In this document: in pieces, positions 1 to 10,989 of the stretch
How the letters are laid out: every line of letters begins with the position of its first letter
How positions within the stretch are numbered: position 1 is the stretch's first letter
NCBI GenBank assembly: GCA_037044905.1
Contig: JBAOKB010000182.1
Coordinates: forward strand, 248,001-312,000
Source: Hortaea werneckii
Lineage: Eukaryota > Ascomycota > Dothideomycetes > Mycosphaerellales > Teratosphaeriaceae
Reading direction: 5' to 3'
Length of the DNA: 64,000 bases
The notes under the pieces: generated by a model
What the model saw: only the letters and a program-made list of their open reading frames with translations
Told to the model about the DNA's origin: nothing
Databases searched by the model: none
Made by a program: the position numbers and the translations under genes

Positions 1-804
1 GTATAAACCGTACCGCGCAGCATGTGGCGGATCGTCCATTGACTGATGCAATTGGGGATGGCTGCGAGGATAATCGTCAAGGCCGAGATACACCAAGCGA
101 ACCATCCTTCCTTCAGCACTGCAGAATTAGGGTATAGGATCTCGAGCATGGACACGAAGAAGTTGGTGTTGCCTTGCGCTATCCCTGGCACGATTGTGAG
201 CCAGCCGGCCCAGTTGTACCAGGCGGTAAGCCAGGCGAGGAGGGGACCGTATTCATGTCCTCCTAGGACGTAGGCCCTGTGTATTCTGTCATTGCCTCTA
301 GAGCCAAGGGCTTGCGACTTAAATGCATACCAGTAGTAGATCCCACCTGCTGTAGGAAGCGCTGCAGCAATTTCCTGAAATAGGTCTCTTAGAACTTTCC
401 CCATAAGGATAGCAAAAGAGCAGGACCTACTGCCATTGCCAAGCTGACTATAGTTGATAAGCCGCCCACCATTGTCCAGTTACTAAAAGCAGCTTGGGGA
501 CCACCAGTATACATCGCGAAGCCGAACAAGACTGGTAGTCCGCTGACGAAGTTCATCGTGGTGACTTAGAAGATGCTATGTCAACAGACACATCCTCACA
601 TATAAGTAGAAGGGCATGGGACTTACAGGTAGCCGCCCAGTTCTCGAACATGCCGAAACTTCGTATGAACACCTGCTTGTAACCTAATGTAGCCAGGTGA
701 TGCTCGTCCTTGGTCATTGCCCTTGTCGTCAATTCGACCATTTCCTTCCTAGGAGACGCATTGCCAGTAGTTGGCCGCTTTTCGACTTCGTCCTTAGTGT
801 CCAT
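1..804 (-). CDS. APC-superfamily amino acid/choline permease, 5' part (runs off the window)
   Basis: Four exons join cleanly: 804-627, 564-431, 374-331 and 276 to the window edge. Introns are 62, 56 and 54 nt with GT/AG ends. The joined product has a hydrophilic N-terminus of about 50 residues containing LATLGYKQVFIRSFGMFENW, then membrane segments with the family signatures EIAAALPTAGGIYYW and YGPLLAWLTAWYNWAGW. These are typical of fungal GABA/choline/amino-acid permeases (Uga4/Hnm1-like) of the plasma membrane. About 210 residues are seen of the usual 500-550, so roughly the first five membrane helices are present. The start at 804 gives MDTKDEVEKR and is the first ATG in frame. Substrate cannot be told from this part. 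No frame break was seen. Confidence 0.85.
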
Positions 805-1709
805 AATGATGATCAGCGACTGAAAGCAAAGGAAGATCCTATTCGATCCAGCCGTCCAATACTGGGGCAAGAGAAACAAGAGAAACCAAGGAGGGGAGCA
901 ACCGCAATGAAGAAGATTATCGAGAGGATTCGGAAAATATGAAAAGTCCCATGGCCATGTTCCTCCCAATGTGTGGGCAGTCTAGGCACATAGATTAAGC
1001 TCGCTACCCATGTATGACAAGCTACGCCTCGTCATGCAATCGGCAATCTAGGACCAGTGCCACCTGGTCTGCGGTGGCACCAATGGATAGCAATGGCGAT
1101 CACATACCGGGAAAGCATGGGGTCCTTCACTGGTCTCAATGGATGTCTTGGCAATACCGTCTTCTTTCTGTGTACCTGGTCATTTCCTGGACGTCATTTC
1201 TATCCGTTTTCTTTTTGGGCGATCGTCAAGGTCGACTTCTTGACAGATGACATGTCTTTCCAGGGACCAAAGGGGATGGTACGTCAGCATATCGCACCTG
1301 GCAGAATGCCGAAAGACTCGATTCCTGCTGTGAGGTTGCATGCAGGGCGGGCTGCATGAGCTGCAGCTCTGTCCAATTAATATGTCGGGCGCAGCTTGAA
1401 GGAGCGCATACATTAATGATTGGCGTCGCAGGGAGCCAAGTACTAGGCCATTTTCAAAGAAGGATGATAAGGTACGTACGCAGATAAGCGTGTGGTGTTG
1501 TAGATCAAGCCTCGGGAAGGAGAGCTGCAGGTCTTCAAGCTCAACCACCATCCTCTAAGCCTTGCCGGTGGGTTCAGAGCGTGGCGACTTTAGGCACGAT
1601 AACATGCAAGATTAGCCTAGAGGCATGATCTGTATTGGATACTTGCAGATGAGAGAGAAAGAATTACATTACGTAGGATATTAGATCCTGCACACTAGGC
1701 TGAACTAGA
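805..1709. other. Intergenic region, no gene recognised
   Basis: It lies between the permease start and the 3' end of the amidohydrolase gene. Short open frames exist on both strands (for example 1180-1551 minus), but none has a recognisable domain or a believable start. It presumably holds the permease promoter and the downstream gene's 3' UTR. Confidence 0.5.
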
Positions 1710-3233
1710 TTATCTCTGCAAAGCCCCGCTCTGAGCATAGTACCCAGAACCGTCGCCCCTCTGCGTGTCAATCACATCCGCATCCGCATAGGGCGAAACG
1801 TTGTAGAAGATACCCTCCAATCGCGGCCAGTCCATGTTGTTCCAGATGCTCTTGATCCTCTTGGAGGATTCCAAGAACCGCCTGCTCAGGCCGGCGTAGT
1901 CGCCATACATAAGCTTGCCGCCGCGCTTCACATACTGGCCGTTGACGAGGACGTCTTCAATGTCGCCAGTGTTGGAGTGAAGGATGACAGCCGCGACGGG
2001 GTCTTCCCAGCCGAGCATGTTCGGCGTGTCGCCGCGGAAGGTGACAATGTCGGCCTTGGCGCCGGGAGCAATGATGCCGATGTCGTCGCGGCGGAGAGCG
2101 AGAGCGCCTGCGCGGGTGATGAGGTGGAAGGCCTGGTAGACGCTCATCGGGTTGTTCCGCGGGATCTCCCAGTCCTCCAGCACTTCAAGGTACTGAGGAG
2201 CACGGAGAGACTGCAACCAGAGCCGTGCCTGGGTGACCATAGACGAGGAATAAGTGAAGTGCGTATCAATGCCCAGAGCAGCTTGGTCCTGGATGTTGTG
2301 GGCGTGCGGGTGATCGTGGCCATAGTGGAGCTCGGACTCAGCGGTTGTGCAGATGTATTGGTCGGTCTCGCGGAGGAGGTTGGCGTCCTGCTTCGACAGG
2401 AAGGAAGCGTGGCTGAAGACAAATGGAGTGCTATGGTTCAGCATGTCGTATTCGTGGACGTGGACAGGTGAGTTCACATTGCCCCACGGCCCGCCAAGGA
2501 AATGAGTGGTAATGACGCTCAGGTTGTTGTCGCGAGTGATGTTCCAAAGCTCAGTCACATTGGCTTCCGGAGCGGTGGCGAAATAGTCGTAAGCCAAACC
2601 CAGCTGCACGAGGCCTGTGGAGTTGAAGCGTTCGTCTTGAGCGAGAGACCGGAGCTTGTTTGTCTGCATCTCCCATGTGTAGTTGTTTGGCAGAGGATGG
2701 ATAGCGTGAGCGTAGTAAGCTCTAACTCCACATTCGAACGTAGCATCGACAGCAGCATCCGTCGTCTCGTCCGAGAAATCGCCATGAGCGTGGTCGAGCA
2801 CAGTTGTCGTGCCCTCGTGCAGTAGCTCCAAGCACCCAGTAAGCTGGCCAAGGTATGTGTCTTCAGCGTGGAAGTTCTGCACAGCCGGGCCATATTCGCC
2901 ATAACGCTGGAAATATTCCGCTAGCGAGGTGTTAGAGGCGAGGGTCTTGTAAGCAGTTTGCCACAGGTGGTGGTGGCTGTCGATAAAGCCCGGGCTAATG
3001 ATCATGCCCGTTGCGTTGACGACTGTCGCATTTGAAGGAGGCGTGATCGTCTCATTGGCACCGTAGATTCCGGAGATGCGATCGCCAGAGATGTGAAGGT
3101 CAGCCTCGCGAAGGATGTCCAAGTTGGAGGTGTTCCTGTTGAAAGAGATGACAGTGCCGCCCTGGTAGAAGATGTCAGAGCCATGAGCGACAGCTGCAGA
3201 TAGCAGGCCACCGAAGAGAGTTGCAGCCTTCAT
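1710..3233 (-). CDS. Secreted amidohydrolase (metal-dependent hydrolase, cytosine deaminase/chlorohydrolase type)
   Basis: A single intact exon of 507 residues. The first ~19 residues form a signal peptide (MKAATLFGGLLSAAVAHGS), and there are many N-x-S/T sites (NTS, NAT, NES), so the enzyme is probably secreted or vacuolar. The amidohydrolase (PF01979) core follows: the metal-binding HxH appears in PGFIDSHHHLW (about residue 85), further conserved His residues in TTHFLGG and VFSHASF, and a C-terminal composite-barrel segment typical of the family (GIIAPGAKADIVTF). The family hydrolyses amide or amine bonds in small ring compounds using one or two metals. Substrate is unknown; secretion is unusual for this mostly cytosolic family. 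Length is near the family norm of 450-500 plus signal peptide. Start chosen at the first ATG, which carries the signal peptide. Confidence 0.88.
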   Translation of the reverse strand: MKAATLFGGLLSAAVAHGSDIFYQGGTVISFNRNTSNLDILREADLHISGDRISGIYGANETITPPSNATVVNATGMIISPGFIDSHHHLWQTAYKTLASNTSLAEYFQRYGEYGPAVQNFHAEDTYLGQLTGCLELLHEGTTTVLDHAHGDFSDETTDAAVDATFECGVRAYYAHAIHPLPNNYTWEMQTNKLRSLAQDERFNSTGLVQLGLAYDYFATAPEANVTELWNITRDNNLSVITTHFLGGPWGNVNSPVHVHEYDMLNHSTPFVFSHASFLSKQDANLLRETDQYICTTAESELHYGHDHPHAHNIQDQAALGIDTHFTYSSSMVTQARLWLQSLRAPQYLEVLEDWEIPRNNPMSVYQAFHLITRAGALALRRDDIGIIAPGAKADIVTFRGDTPNMLGWEDPVAAVILHSNTGDIEDVLVNGQYVKRGGKLMYGDYAGLSRRFLESSKRIKSIWNNMDWPRLEGIFYNVSPYADADVIDTQRGDGSGYYAQSGALQR

Positions 3234-4287
3234 ATTGTAAGTATGGCGGTTGACTGAATATACAAAAGCTGTCGTATTGGCAGTCGAGGGACTCTCGTCT
3301 TAAATATTTTGCCATGGTCGCAGATCAGCCTATCAGTGTAATGACGCATGGGCAAGACAGTATGCCGTGAAGACAGCCAAGCTTTGTCTATTACGAGAGG
3401 AATACAACAATCGTGAAGAATCTGCTGCATTGTGCATGGCTCGACCATTGTTTCGGTAGAGCATGGACCTAGTGAAGCTCCTGCCGATGCCGCGATTAGA
3501 TGTAATTCCGAATGCTAATTCCGCGTTTACCCTCCGCGGCCAATGAGGTCACAAAGGACCAGATGATCGTCACTTGCGCGAAGCGACACATCCTAATTCC
3601 GCGCGTCCTCGGAGTGAGAGGCACGGGCTGTACATCTGCTATGCATGATTGCCGCTATTTCCGCGAGGCGATTTGAGGTATATGTCCTAATACCGAATCG
3701 CCGCAAACCGATATCAGTGGCAAAATGGATCAATTGGTTTCTTTTCGGCAGATCGCACGTGGCTTTCCCAAGACATCTCAAGCATGATTTCTCGGGCTTA
3801 ACCAGTTGGCGAGACTCCAGGCTGACCATCAACTTGCAGCGAGCCAAGATCATCTCCACTGCCGCGGCCGAAGAACGGGAGAAGGCATGGCAGAAGCATA
3901 TTTCGAGTCTTCGAGTCTTATTCCGCACGCATCTCAAGGCGGTCTGCGTGTAGTCTGCTCTAGCCTTCGTAGCATTTGGCGGACCGGACACTCTCCGCAC
4001 TTCTCCCACGACGGCGCATCTGAATACCCGGGGTCTGTCCGTTGTGGTGCGTTGTGGTGGGAGGGAGCTAGCCAAGAGCGCAGTATATCATTTCCCCATA
4101 GACCTTGTGAGACCAGAGATCAATATATACCTTGGGCCAACATCAAGATGACTCCGCCAAGAAGGCCAATTGCCGCAAAGTGGTGTCGAGAACCTAAACA
4201 ATTGTCGTGCCATTGAGTTGCTAGTTCAATATCGTGATCGTATCATGAGCATTCTATCTCTATTTGATCAGATCAGTCAAAACCTCT
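3234..4287. other. Intergenic region, no gene recognised
   Basis: Upstream of the amidohydrolase and downstream of the PQ-loop gene. Open frames at 3593-4075 (minus) and 3806-4216 (plus) overlap each other, use atypical residues and match nothing I know. Probably promoter of the amidohydrolase gene. Confidence 0.5.
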
Positions 4288-5109
4288 CTAGAACCCCTTC
4301 GCCACTCCATCATCCGCTCTCAAGGTCCCTTGCTCGTACATCCAGTACTGCACTCCCAGGTAGCAATCGCACGCCGCCTGAAACATGCCACACAGCTTGA
4401 AGGCCCACGGGATCCCTCCCTCGCTCATGAAGAAGTAGGTCATCTTGAAAGCGTCGCCAATCAACCAATTCACCAGCACCGAGACCCTGAAACCCTTGCT
4501 CGATCTTAGGCGATGGTTTTCCAGGATCTGCGGAATCGGCAGTATGGCTTCGACGCCGAGCGCCACAAAGCCTTGGATCTGAACATAAGTCTCGTTCGGG
4601 CCAATGAGCAGTTGCAGAATCGCCAGAGCGGCAGTGTAGTAGGCTAGGAAACTCCAGTAAGGTCTTTGGTTTCGCCATTGCCAGAAATCATACGGTCGAT
4701 GTACCAGGAAGCCCTGTGGGCCTTCTTTCGCTCCGGCAAAGGGCTGGTTGAGGCTGTGCTGAGCGCCTACGGGAGGTCGATTCTGGAGAGCGACATGCAG
4801 AAGTACGACTTGGACGACGCACATCACCAATGCTTGGATGAGAAGCGGTGTGTCGTAGTGTGCACCAAACCAGTAGAACAACCTGCCGGGACTCATGTGA
4901 GCTTTTGGACGTGAATATGTCAGGGCTAACAATGCATCGACATACTTAGTAATTGATGATACCAGCATAATCAGCGGTATGTCCAAAGAGAAGCCCGCAG
5001 ACGAGCGGTTCTTGTGGATGCTCCATATTTGGTCCACGTAGGATGTCACAGGCGAAGTGACAATGAACGCCGGGGCGATGTGGTTAATGGTCCATTTGAT
5101 TAAGGACAT
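4288..5109 (-). CDS. PQ-loop membrane protein, Any1/Cfs1 - SLC66A2 (PQLC1) type
   Basis: The 273-codon frame encodes a multi-pass membrane protein with two PQ-loop-like repeats. The first is near residues 20-50 (around SYVDQIWSIHKNRSSAGFS), the second near 185-215 (LPIPQILENHRLRSSKGFRV). The segment LFYWFGAHYDTPLLIQA matches SLC66A2 and yeast Any1, which act in the Golgi/endosome to counter phospholipid flippases. A likely intron of 63 nt lies inside the open frame (4945-4883: GTATGT donor, CAG acceptor). It has no stop and a length divisible by three; removing it gives ITKLFYWFG, which fits the family, whereas retaining it inserts 21 non-family residues. The spliced product is about 252 residues. 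The start at 5109 gives MSLIKWTINHIAPAF. Identity of the family is fairly sure; the intron is an inference. Confidence 0.82.
   Translation of the reverse strand: MSLIKWTINHIAPAFIVTSPVTSYVDQIWSIHKNRSSAGFSLDIPLIMLVSSITKYVDALLALTYSRPKAHMSPGRLFYWFGAHYDTPLLIQALVMCVVQVVLLHVALQNRPPVGAQHSLNQPFAGAKEGPQGFLVHRPYDFWQWRNQRPYWSFLAYYTAALAILQLLIGPNETYVQIQGFVALGVEAILPIPQILENHRLRSSKGFRVSVLVNWLIGDAFKMTYFFMSEGGIPWAFKLCGMFQAACDCYLGVQYWMYEQGTLRADDGVAKGF
4883..4945 (-). other. Predicted 63-nt in-frame intron of the PQ-loop gene
   Basis: GTATGT donor at 4945, CAG acceptor at 4883, CTGAC/CTCAC branch-like sequence inside. Its removal leaves the frame intact and restores the family's ITK-LFYWFG junction. Confidence 0.65.
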
Positions 5110-5878
5110 GGCTCTAATATCAAGTCAGTACTTGATGTTCTGAGTAAGACATATGTAGCAAGTGCTTGCTGATGACCGGTCTCCGACAAGGACAGAACCG
5201 ATGCAGGTTCCAGTAGCGTGAGCCATGAAAGCCGCTTGGGCTGCTTGATCCGGGAGGACATGGCGAGCTGAAGCGACAAGAGCAAGACAGCAGAAAGGAG
5301 TAAATGCTTACCTCAATCTTGAGGATTTCCTTTGAAGGTGATCGCGGAAGCGGACGGGAAGGGAAGCAAGGCGGTGTCCCGACGGAGAATGTGACAAGCG
5401 AGCAAGCCTCAGACGTATCGTTGCAGCATGTCTACAAACCGACGCCAAACATTGACAAGACAAACGCCGAAAGAAAAGTCGAATGGGCAATTTCTCGAGA
5501 GGACACGAAAATCCAGGAGTAGTTGCGCTTAAGATCCGCATGGATCTGGATTAAGATTCGGGCCGCTTCTGCCCTGCATATAATATAACACGGCTGAAAA
5601 GCGGCCTTTGTAGGGCTTATCAGAGCTATCGATAAGGACTTAGAGCCGGCGTACATACATACAGGCGAGCATTAGGTTGGACATCTTTCAACAGCAGCGT
5701 CCAAGAATCTTTGCTTCTTCTTTGCTTCTATGCATGCTCGTTGCTTGCGACATTTGATCCTAGGAGACGAGAATCCCGGCTGCAAAAATCCATAAAAACC
5801 ATAGAGGCAATACTCCCTCAGGACCAACATTCCACCCCGGACCATCAAGTCTCCAGAAGCACTCCACCATCCGCAATC
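5110..5878. other. Divergent promoter region between PQ-loop and AIG2-like genes
   Basis: About 770 bp between two divergently transcribed genes. Short frames on both strands show no domain. It should contain both promoters and 5' UTRs. Confidence 0.5.
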
Positions 5879-6586
5879 ATGGCAACCGAAGGCCGCTCAG
5901 CCTTCTTTTACGGCACGCTAATGGCGCCCCAAGTCCTGCACCGAGTCTGCCACGGCTCATCGTCCCCCGACAACCCCATCTACGCAGCTCACAAACTCCA
6001 AACACATCCCGCCATCCTGCACGATCATCGCCGCCACCGCGTCCGCTCCGCCGACTACCCAGCCGTGCTCCCTGTCCCCGGGTCCACTGTGCGCGGGACC
6101 TACGTCACAGGTCTCACGGATGGGGATATCTGGCGTCTGGACATCTTCGAAGGCTCCGAGTACCGACGGGACAAAGTGACCGTGCATCTGCTAAAGGAAG
6201 TAGGCGATGCTTCGGGAACCGGCAACGTCGAGGGCGACGCCGTCGAGGCGGAGACGTATATCTGGATTTCAGACCCGTCGGATTTGGAGGAAGGGGAGTG
6301 GGATTTCCAGCAGTTCCAGGAGCAGAAGATGAGGTTCTGGGTCGGGGCGGAAGGGGCGGGTGAATATGCAGGTAGGGCTTCGATCATCGGTTAGCAAGAC
6401 GCGATGTCATCTGTTCGCTGATCATGCTGAGTGTGTATGCTGATCTTTCGTTTCGGTTTAGAAGTCGATGAAGCTGTACAGCAGCAGCAACAGGATGGCA
6501 CAGGGGGGAGAGGTTTCAACGGCCATATCACGAGCGCTTTGGAGGAGGCACAGAAAGGGGGTCAGGCAGGCAAGAATTCTTCGTGA
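5879..6586 (+). CDS. AIG2-like / gamma-glutamylcyclotransferase-fold protein
   Basis: Two exons, 5879-6371 and 6462-6586, joined over a 90-nt intron (GTAGGG...TTTAG), give 205 residues. The N-terminus AFFYGTLMAPQVLHRV carries the YGTL signature of the BtrG/AIG2 cyclotransferase fold (about residues 8-25). Further conserved parts are ADYPAVLPVPGSTVRGTYVTGL and IWRLDIFEGSEYRRDKV, with the acidic residue expected at the catalytic site in FEGSEY. Members cyclise gamma-glutamyl amines or act on related peptides in the cytosol; the substrate here is unknown. Exon 2 adds a Gln-rich, low-complexity tail of about 40 residues (EVDEAVQQQQQ), common in fungal copies. The start at 5879 is preceded by a favourable context (ATCATGG). 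An upstream in-frame extension from 5711 lacks an ATG. Confidence 0.87.
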
Positions 6587-6876
6587 GAAAGTTGGGTTTC
6601 TGATTCGTTGTAAGTGAGACGCATCATTGTGCTTTAGAGCAAGGCGTTGGCAGGCGAGGAAATCTAGAGAAAATCAAAAATAGAAAGCGCATGTCAAGTC
6701 TTGAAAACCAGGAGACGTGGCCTTGAGAAGAATTTGAAATAGAACAGAGACCCGCGTTTGAAGTCGTATCTACAGTCAGCGAAAGCTCCGAGAAATTTCT
6801 GAAGCTCAATAGAGCCAGTCATGGTAACAGCCGACTGTCCAAAAGCTTCCTTCACACACGTCCTTTTGCATGGTCA

Positions 6877-9800
6877 TCACTTGGATGCTAATGTCGGAGC
6901 TTCCTGCGAGTCCGGAACCTCAGCATTGCGTGACCCCAGCTCTCGCGAAGGACCGCTTGTGTCTGCAGCCTCCGACCTATTATCATCGCCGTAAGGAAGT
7001 GGCTCGTACACTGAAGACTCCGAAGAATCTTGTGCAACCGTCGCTGAAGACTGCACTTCTTGATGCCTGGAAGGCAACTCATCTAGGCTAGCTTGAAGAC
7101 CATCAAGGAGCGGTACTTGATCTAGCATTTCGGAATCTGGGTCTTCTCGCGTTCCGGGCGCATGTTGCTTCGCTTGCTTAGGTGCTTGGAAGCCGTGTGT
7201 TGATTGCTCGGTGGCCTCCAGGGCACGAGGCGGGGCATACTCCAAGTCGTCATCATTGTCACTCAACTGATCGGGAGGCGCTTTCACCGGTTGTGCTTGC
7301 CCCTTGCGTGGCATGGGGGAAGCTTTCTTGCTGGTGTTGTTAACCGAGACGTCCTTAGCTGGAGTACTAGTGCTGGCCTGAACTGGTGTTGAGCCACTTT
7401 GCCTCGCGGATGTGTCTTTACTGGGTGAAGTCGATTGCTGCACGCTGGCGGTAGTACTGGGAGCTTGCTTCGTACCTGTCTTAGCGCCATTTGAGGCAGC
7501 AGGCTCGTCAGCAATCTTCACACCTGCCGCCTCAGCCGCTTTCCTCTGCCTCTTTTGCTCTTTCTTAACGCGATCAGCCTCTGCCTCTCCTCAGCAAGGT
7601 CCAAGAGCTCCTCTCTCACTTCGGCCCTTTTAGCAGATGGATCGAAACTGGCAAAATCGGCTTGCTGGTCGAGCTGCTTGCTCAACACCTTCGACACAAA
7701 TCCCCGTGGGTCCTTGGCAAACTGTTCAATATAGCCAATGAGGTAGACACCGCAGTCGCAGAAATTGGTCTGCTCAGGGATGCCCTTGGCAGTCACACCC
7801 TGCAAAGCATCTCGGTCGAATTCCATGCCTCGCTTCGCATCAGCTTCGGCTTTGAGATAGTCCTTGAGGAAGCGAATCTCAGCGGTGTGTGGGCTGCCAA
7901 ACGAATCCAGGGTGATGATGGAAGGGGTATCTGGGCCATACTTCCGGGGTGTTGGTGGCGTCTTCTTTCTCTTTCCCTTTTTGCCATTGGCGGCAGCTTG
8001 GCGACTGCTGTCAGTAATGTTTTCCTCCTTCGCGTTGAGCTGCGCATCTTCCTGCTCCTCCAAGTCACCATGCTCGATGTTCGTCTTGGCTTTCCCGTCC
8101 TTCACGCCGGCACTGAAACCGTCAAACGTCGTCTCTTCAACATCAGTGACCTGCCCGCTGTCCAAGGCATTCGAACCTTCTTCACCTCCCGTTCCTGCTC
8201 ATCGTCGCCGGCGAGCTTGCGTGACAGCTCGGGAAGGTTACAAATGATGGCGACGAACCAGTGCAGGTCAACACAGATGGGCACCACAATGTACCGGGTG
8301 CTGAAGATATCCTTGTTCTTTGTCCATCTTTTGACCGCATCGTAGTTGAAAGCCTTCCTGCCGTTCTTGGTCGTTAGAAATGAATAGAAGTAGCTGTTGA
8401 AGAAGTGAACATTCTCCTTCTCCTCTGGCGCCATTTCCTCTTCAATCCGTCGCATTGCAAAGCTGATGATATTGTCGTTCAGGAATTCGCCCTCATCTAA
8501 GCGCTCGAGATCTGAAAACTCCACAGTAACCCGCCGCGCACCTTGAGCTGGATATGTGACAGGATGTGACCATTCCTTTGGATGGTTGATCTGAGTCCAT
8601 CGCTCTGGCGATCTGGATTGAAATAGCTGAGCAACAGGCTTTGACTGTCGCGTCGAACGACGAGCTGGCTGCAATGCTTGGAAAATGTCGGGATTGAACT
8701 GACGGCTCATGTGCAGCGGACCATCGTTGCCGCCTTGCATTGCCTTTCGTCGACTGGGACGGGGTTGATCGTCCTCATAATCATAAGTTATTGCCTCCTC
8801 CTCGTCTGCGCGGCCACTCGTGTCCCTTTGCTCGAGACCGTATCGATCGAGCAGGTTCTGGTGCCGACTTTGAGTCTCGAGGCTATCAGCACGAGACTTG
8901 ATATCACTTGCTAATTTCTCAAAAGTCTTGTCCAGCACATCCTTCTCGATGCACCTCGTTGAAAGGCGTTCTCGCGCGACTTGACTGAGCCTTGCTAGCA
9001 GCCACATGACCCCGTTGTAACCATGAAGGGCTAAGCAGATATTGCCGTTGCTGACCCCGGTGCTCGATCCCTTAATGACCACGCGGTCAGAACCCTTACT
9101 GAACAGCACGCGATGGACTTCGTTTAGGCTAAGGCGGACGGCACACTGTTTGCGAGCCAATAAAACAGGCCTGCCGTCGTCACAAAGATCCAACTCCTGG
9201 TCATCAGGGTCATAGACCAGCGATATTTTACTTCCTGCCACGATGCAAGACGTCGCATAGAAGGCAGAGATAGGAGCACTCGTTTGAGTCCTCTGGGTCA
9301 TTGCTTTCAGCTTCGTAGACTCGCTGCGGGGTCCTGCGTGGGTTGTGTGCACTGTGCTGACCCGTTTGAGGGTGAGCAGCGGCGGAGCGAGAGCCAGACT
9401 CTTGCGATCCAAAAGGCTTCTGAGGCGAGGCACTGGTACGAGCCAGACCTTGCACTGTAGTGGCACCCTGGAGCTCGTCCATACTGCCGAAACTATCGTC
9501 CATAGCCGCGCTGTTTCGCTTGATAGACGTAGAGTCTGCTTGCATCTTGTCCCGCGCTCTAACCTGGGTCCGAGCTGATTCACCTGCGTCTCTTTGGAAT
9601 GTTTCTCGAAGAGGCGGTGTTGTACTTTGACGTCCAGCGTTCGAAGCATGCCCGTGAAGCGAGTGACCGTCGAATTGCTCTCGCTGAAGGTTCGTCGAAT
9701 CGGCTGGTGCCCGCGGTTGATGTTGCGGACGCAGACCGCCATTTGAGGCGGTGTTGTTGGCCCTTTGGAAAGCCGTCTTACCTCCTCGCGCATTCTGCTT

Positions 9801-10989
9801 GTTGCCCACCGCTCTCGAATACTCCCGGGTCTAAGTCGATCTTGGGTCGTTGCGAAGTATAGTTGGTGACATCCTCTTGACTGTCTGCAACCGAGTAGGG
9901 CGCTTGGTGCGTGCCTTTGCCACCATTCTGCGTTTCGCCGTGGTCCAGTTCAATGACGGAGGAAGACTGCGATTGCGAGTTCAAGCTCTGACGGTCAGAG
10001 TTTCGCGGTTTGCGACGCTTATTGGAAGGGATGGTGTTCCGCTGGTCTTGCTGCTTCAAAAAGTTGCCGCCAAAGTGCTCGCTGGTACTGCCAGTTTTGA
10101 CGGGCTCTCGTTAATGATGTCGCTGAGCCCCGTCGGAACCCCTGTCCAGGATGTTGGGAATTGACTTCGGAGATTTCGTCGTCGTCGAAGGACCGAGGAG
10201 TGTTCGACTTGCGAGCTGAGGGTACTTTCTCATGAACAGTCTTCTGCCTCTTCAAGCTCCGCTCGGTATCGATATCGTGACCGTCACCTCTCCCTTTCAG
10301 CTTAACAGGCTTCGAGGGCACATTACTACCCGTGCTGGGGGCAAATTGCAGCTGTCCGCCATTCCTACCGTCTGGTCCTGGCCTGTTCTTGAAAATTCCG
10401 CTTGACTGACCAGCATTCGCACGTGAATTGTGTCCAGGACCAACCTTTGCGGCTGCATGTGGGGCAGGCGCAGACAAGTTATTGAAAGGCCTGTGCCCTT
10501 TATGTAGACCAACCATTGTCCTTGCTTTATTCCGCTCGGAGAGGAAATCGTCCACACTGTACGCCGTGGGCACTTCGATGGCTTTGGCTGTCGCAGGGAC
10601 AGAGTAATTGCCAGTCAGCCGGAGCTCCGTCTCACTTGGACCAGCTCGAAGCCGCTTCCTTGATTGTTCTAATCCCACCCGCTCCGCTTCTGCCTCTGTT
10701 CGCGGCCTCTTGCTTTCCGGTCGGATTCCCTCTGCCTCAACCTCCTTCTCGTCCTTTTCGAAATCGTCACCGTGAAGCTTTGCAGCATGTGAAGGGCTGT
10801 CGGTCGGATTCGGCGGGGTCTGAGCAGTCTTGTAAGCTTTCAAGTGCGAGTTTTCGGAAGCTCTAGTACGGCCAAGCGGGGACGTACTGAGGAGTCAATC
10901 GGCGAAGCACTCTTATCACGATCCTGTCGTCCTGTAAGGATGTTCATGAGCTTTGAACCTGCCTTGCCAATGCCTTCAAAGGGTGGCAT
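6877..10989 (-). CDS. SUMO-specific protease, Ulp2-type (peptidase C48), several frame changes
   Basis: A large protein of about 1290 residues. It starts at 10989 (MPPFEGIGKAGSKLMNILTG); exon 1 ends at a GTACGT donor at 10887 and the next exon starts about 10828. A long disordered, basic/Ser-rich N-terminus precedes a PH-like region (KISLVYDPDDQELDL) and the protease domain. The catalytic triad is visible: His in DLHWFVAI (codon about 8263), Asp in ITLDSFGSPH (about 7907) and Cys in NFCDCGVYL (about 7754). It would remove SUMO from nuclear proteins. The frame changes near 10150, 9790, 9270, 8160 and 7585. The one near 8160 fits a 53-nt intron (GTGAAG, CACTGAT). The one near 7585 sits between two coiled-coil stretches, has only a 41-nt intron option and looks like a one-base indel. 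The rest could be micro-introns or indels. The C-terminal tail (7521-6877) is disordered. Confidence 0.8.

Noticed and set aside
1180..1551. Minus-strand 123-codon frame in the left intergenic region
   Set aside because: No domain, no homologous feel, and odd Cys/Ser/Arg composition; not enough to call a gene or relic.
2502..2825. Plus-strand frames inside the amidohydrolase gene
   Set aside because: Antisense shadows of an intact, well-conserved gene.
8130..8185. 35-nt intron in the SUMO protease gene (GTGAAG to GGGCAG)
   Set aside because: It restores the frame but is shorter than plausible and lacks a branch site; a 53-nt version ending two AGs later contains CACTGAT and is preferred.
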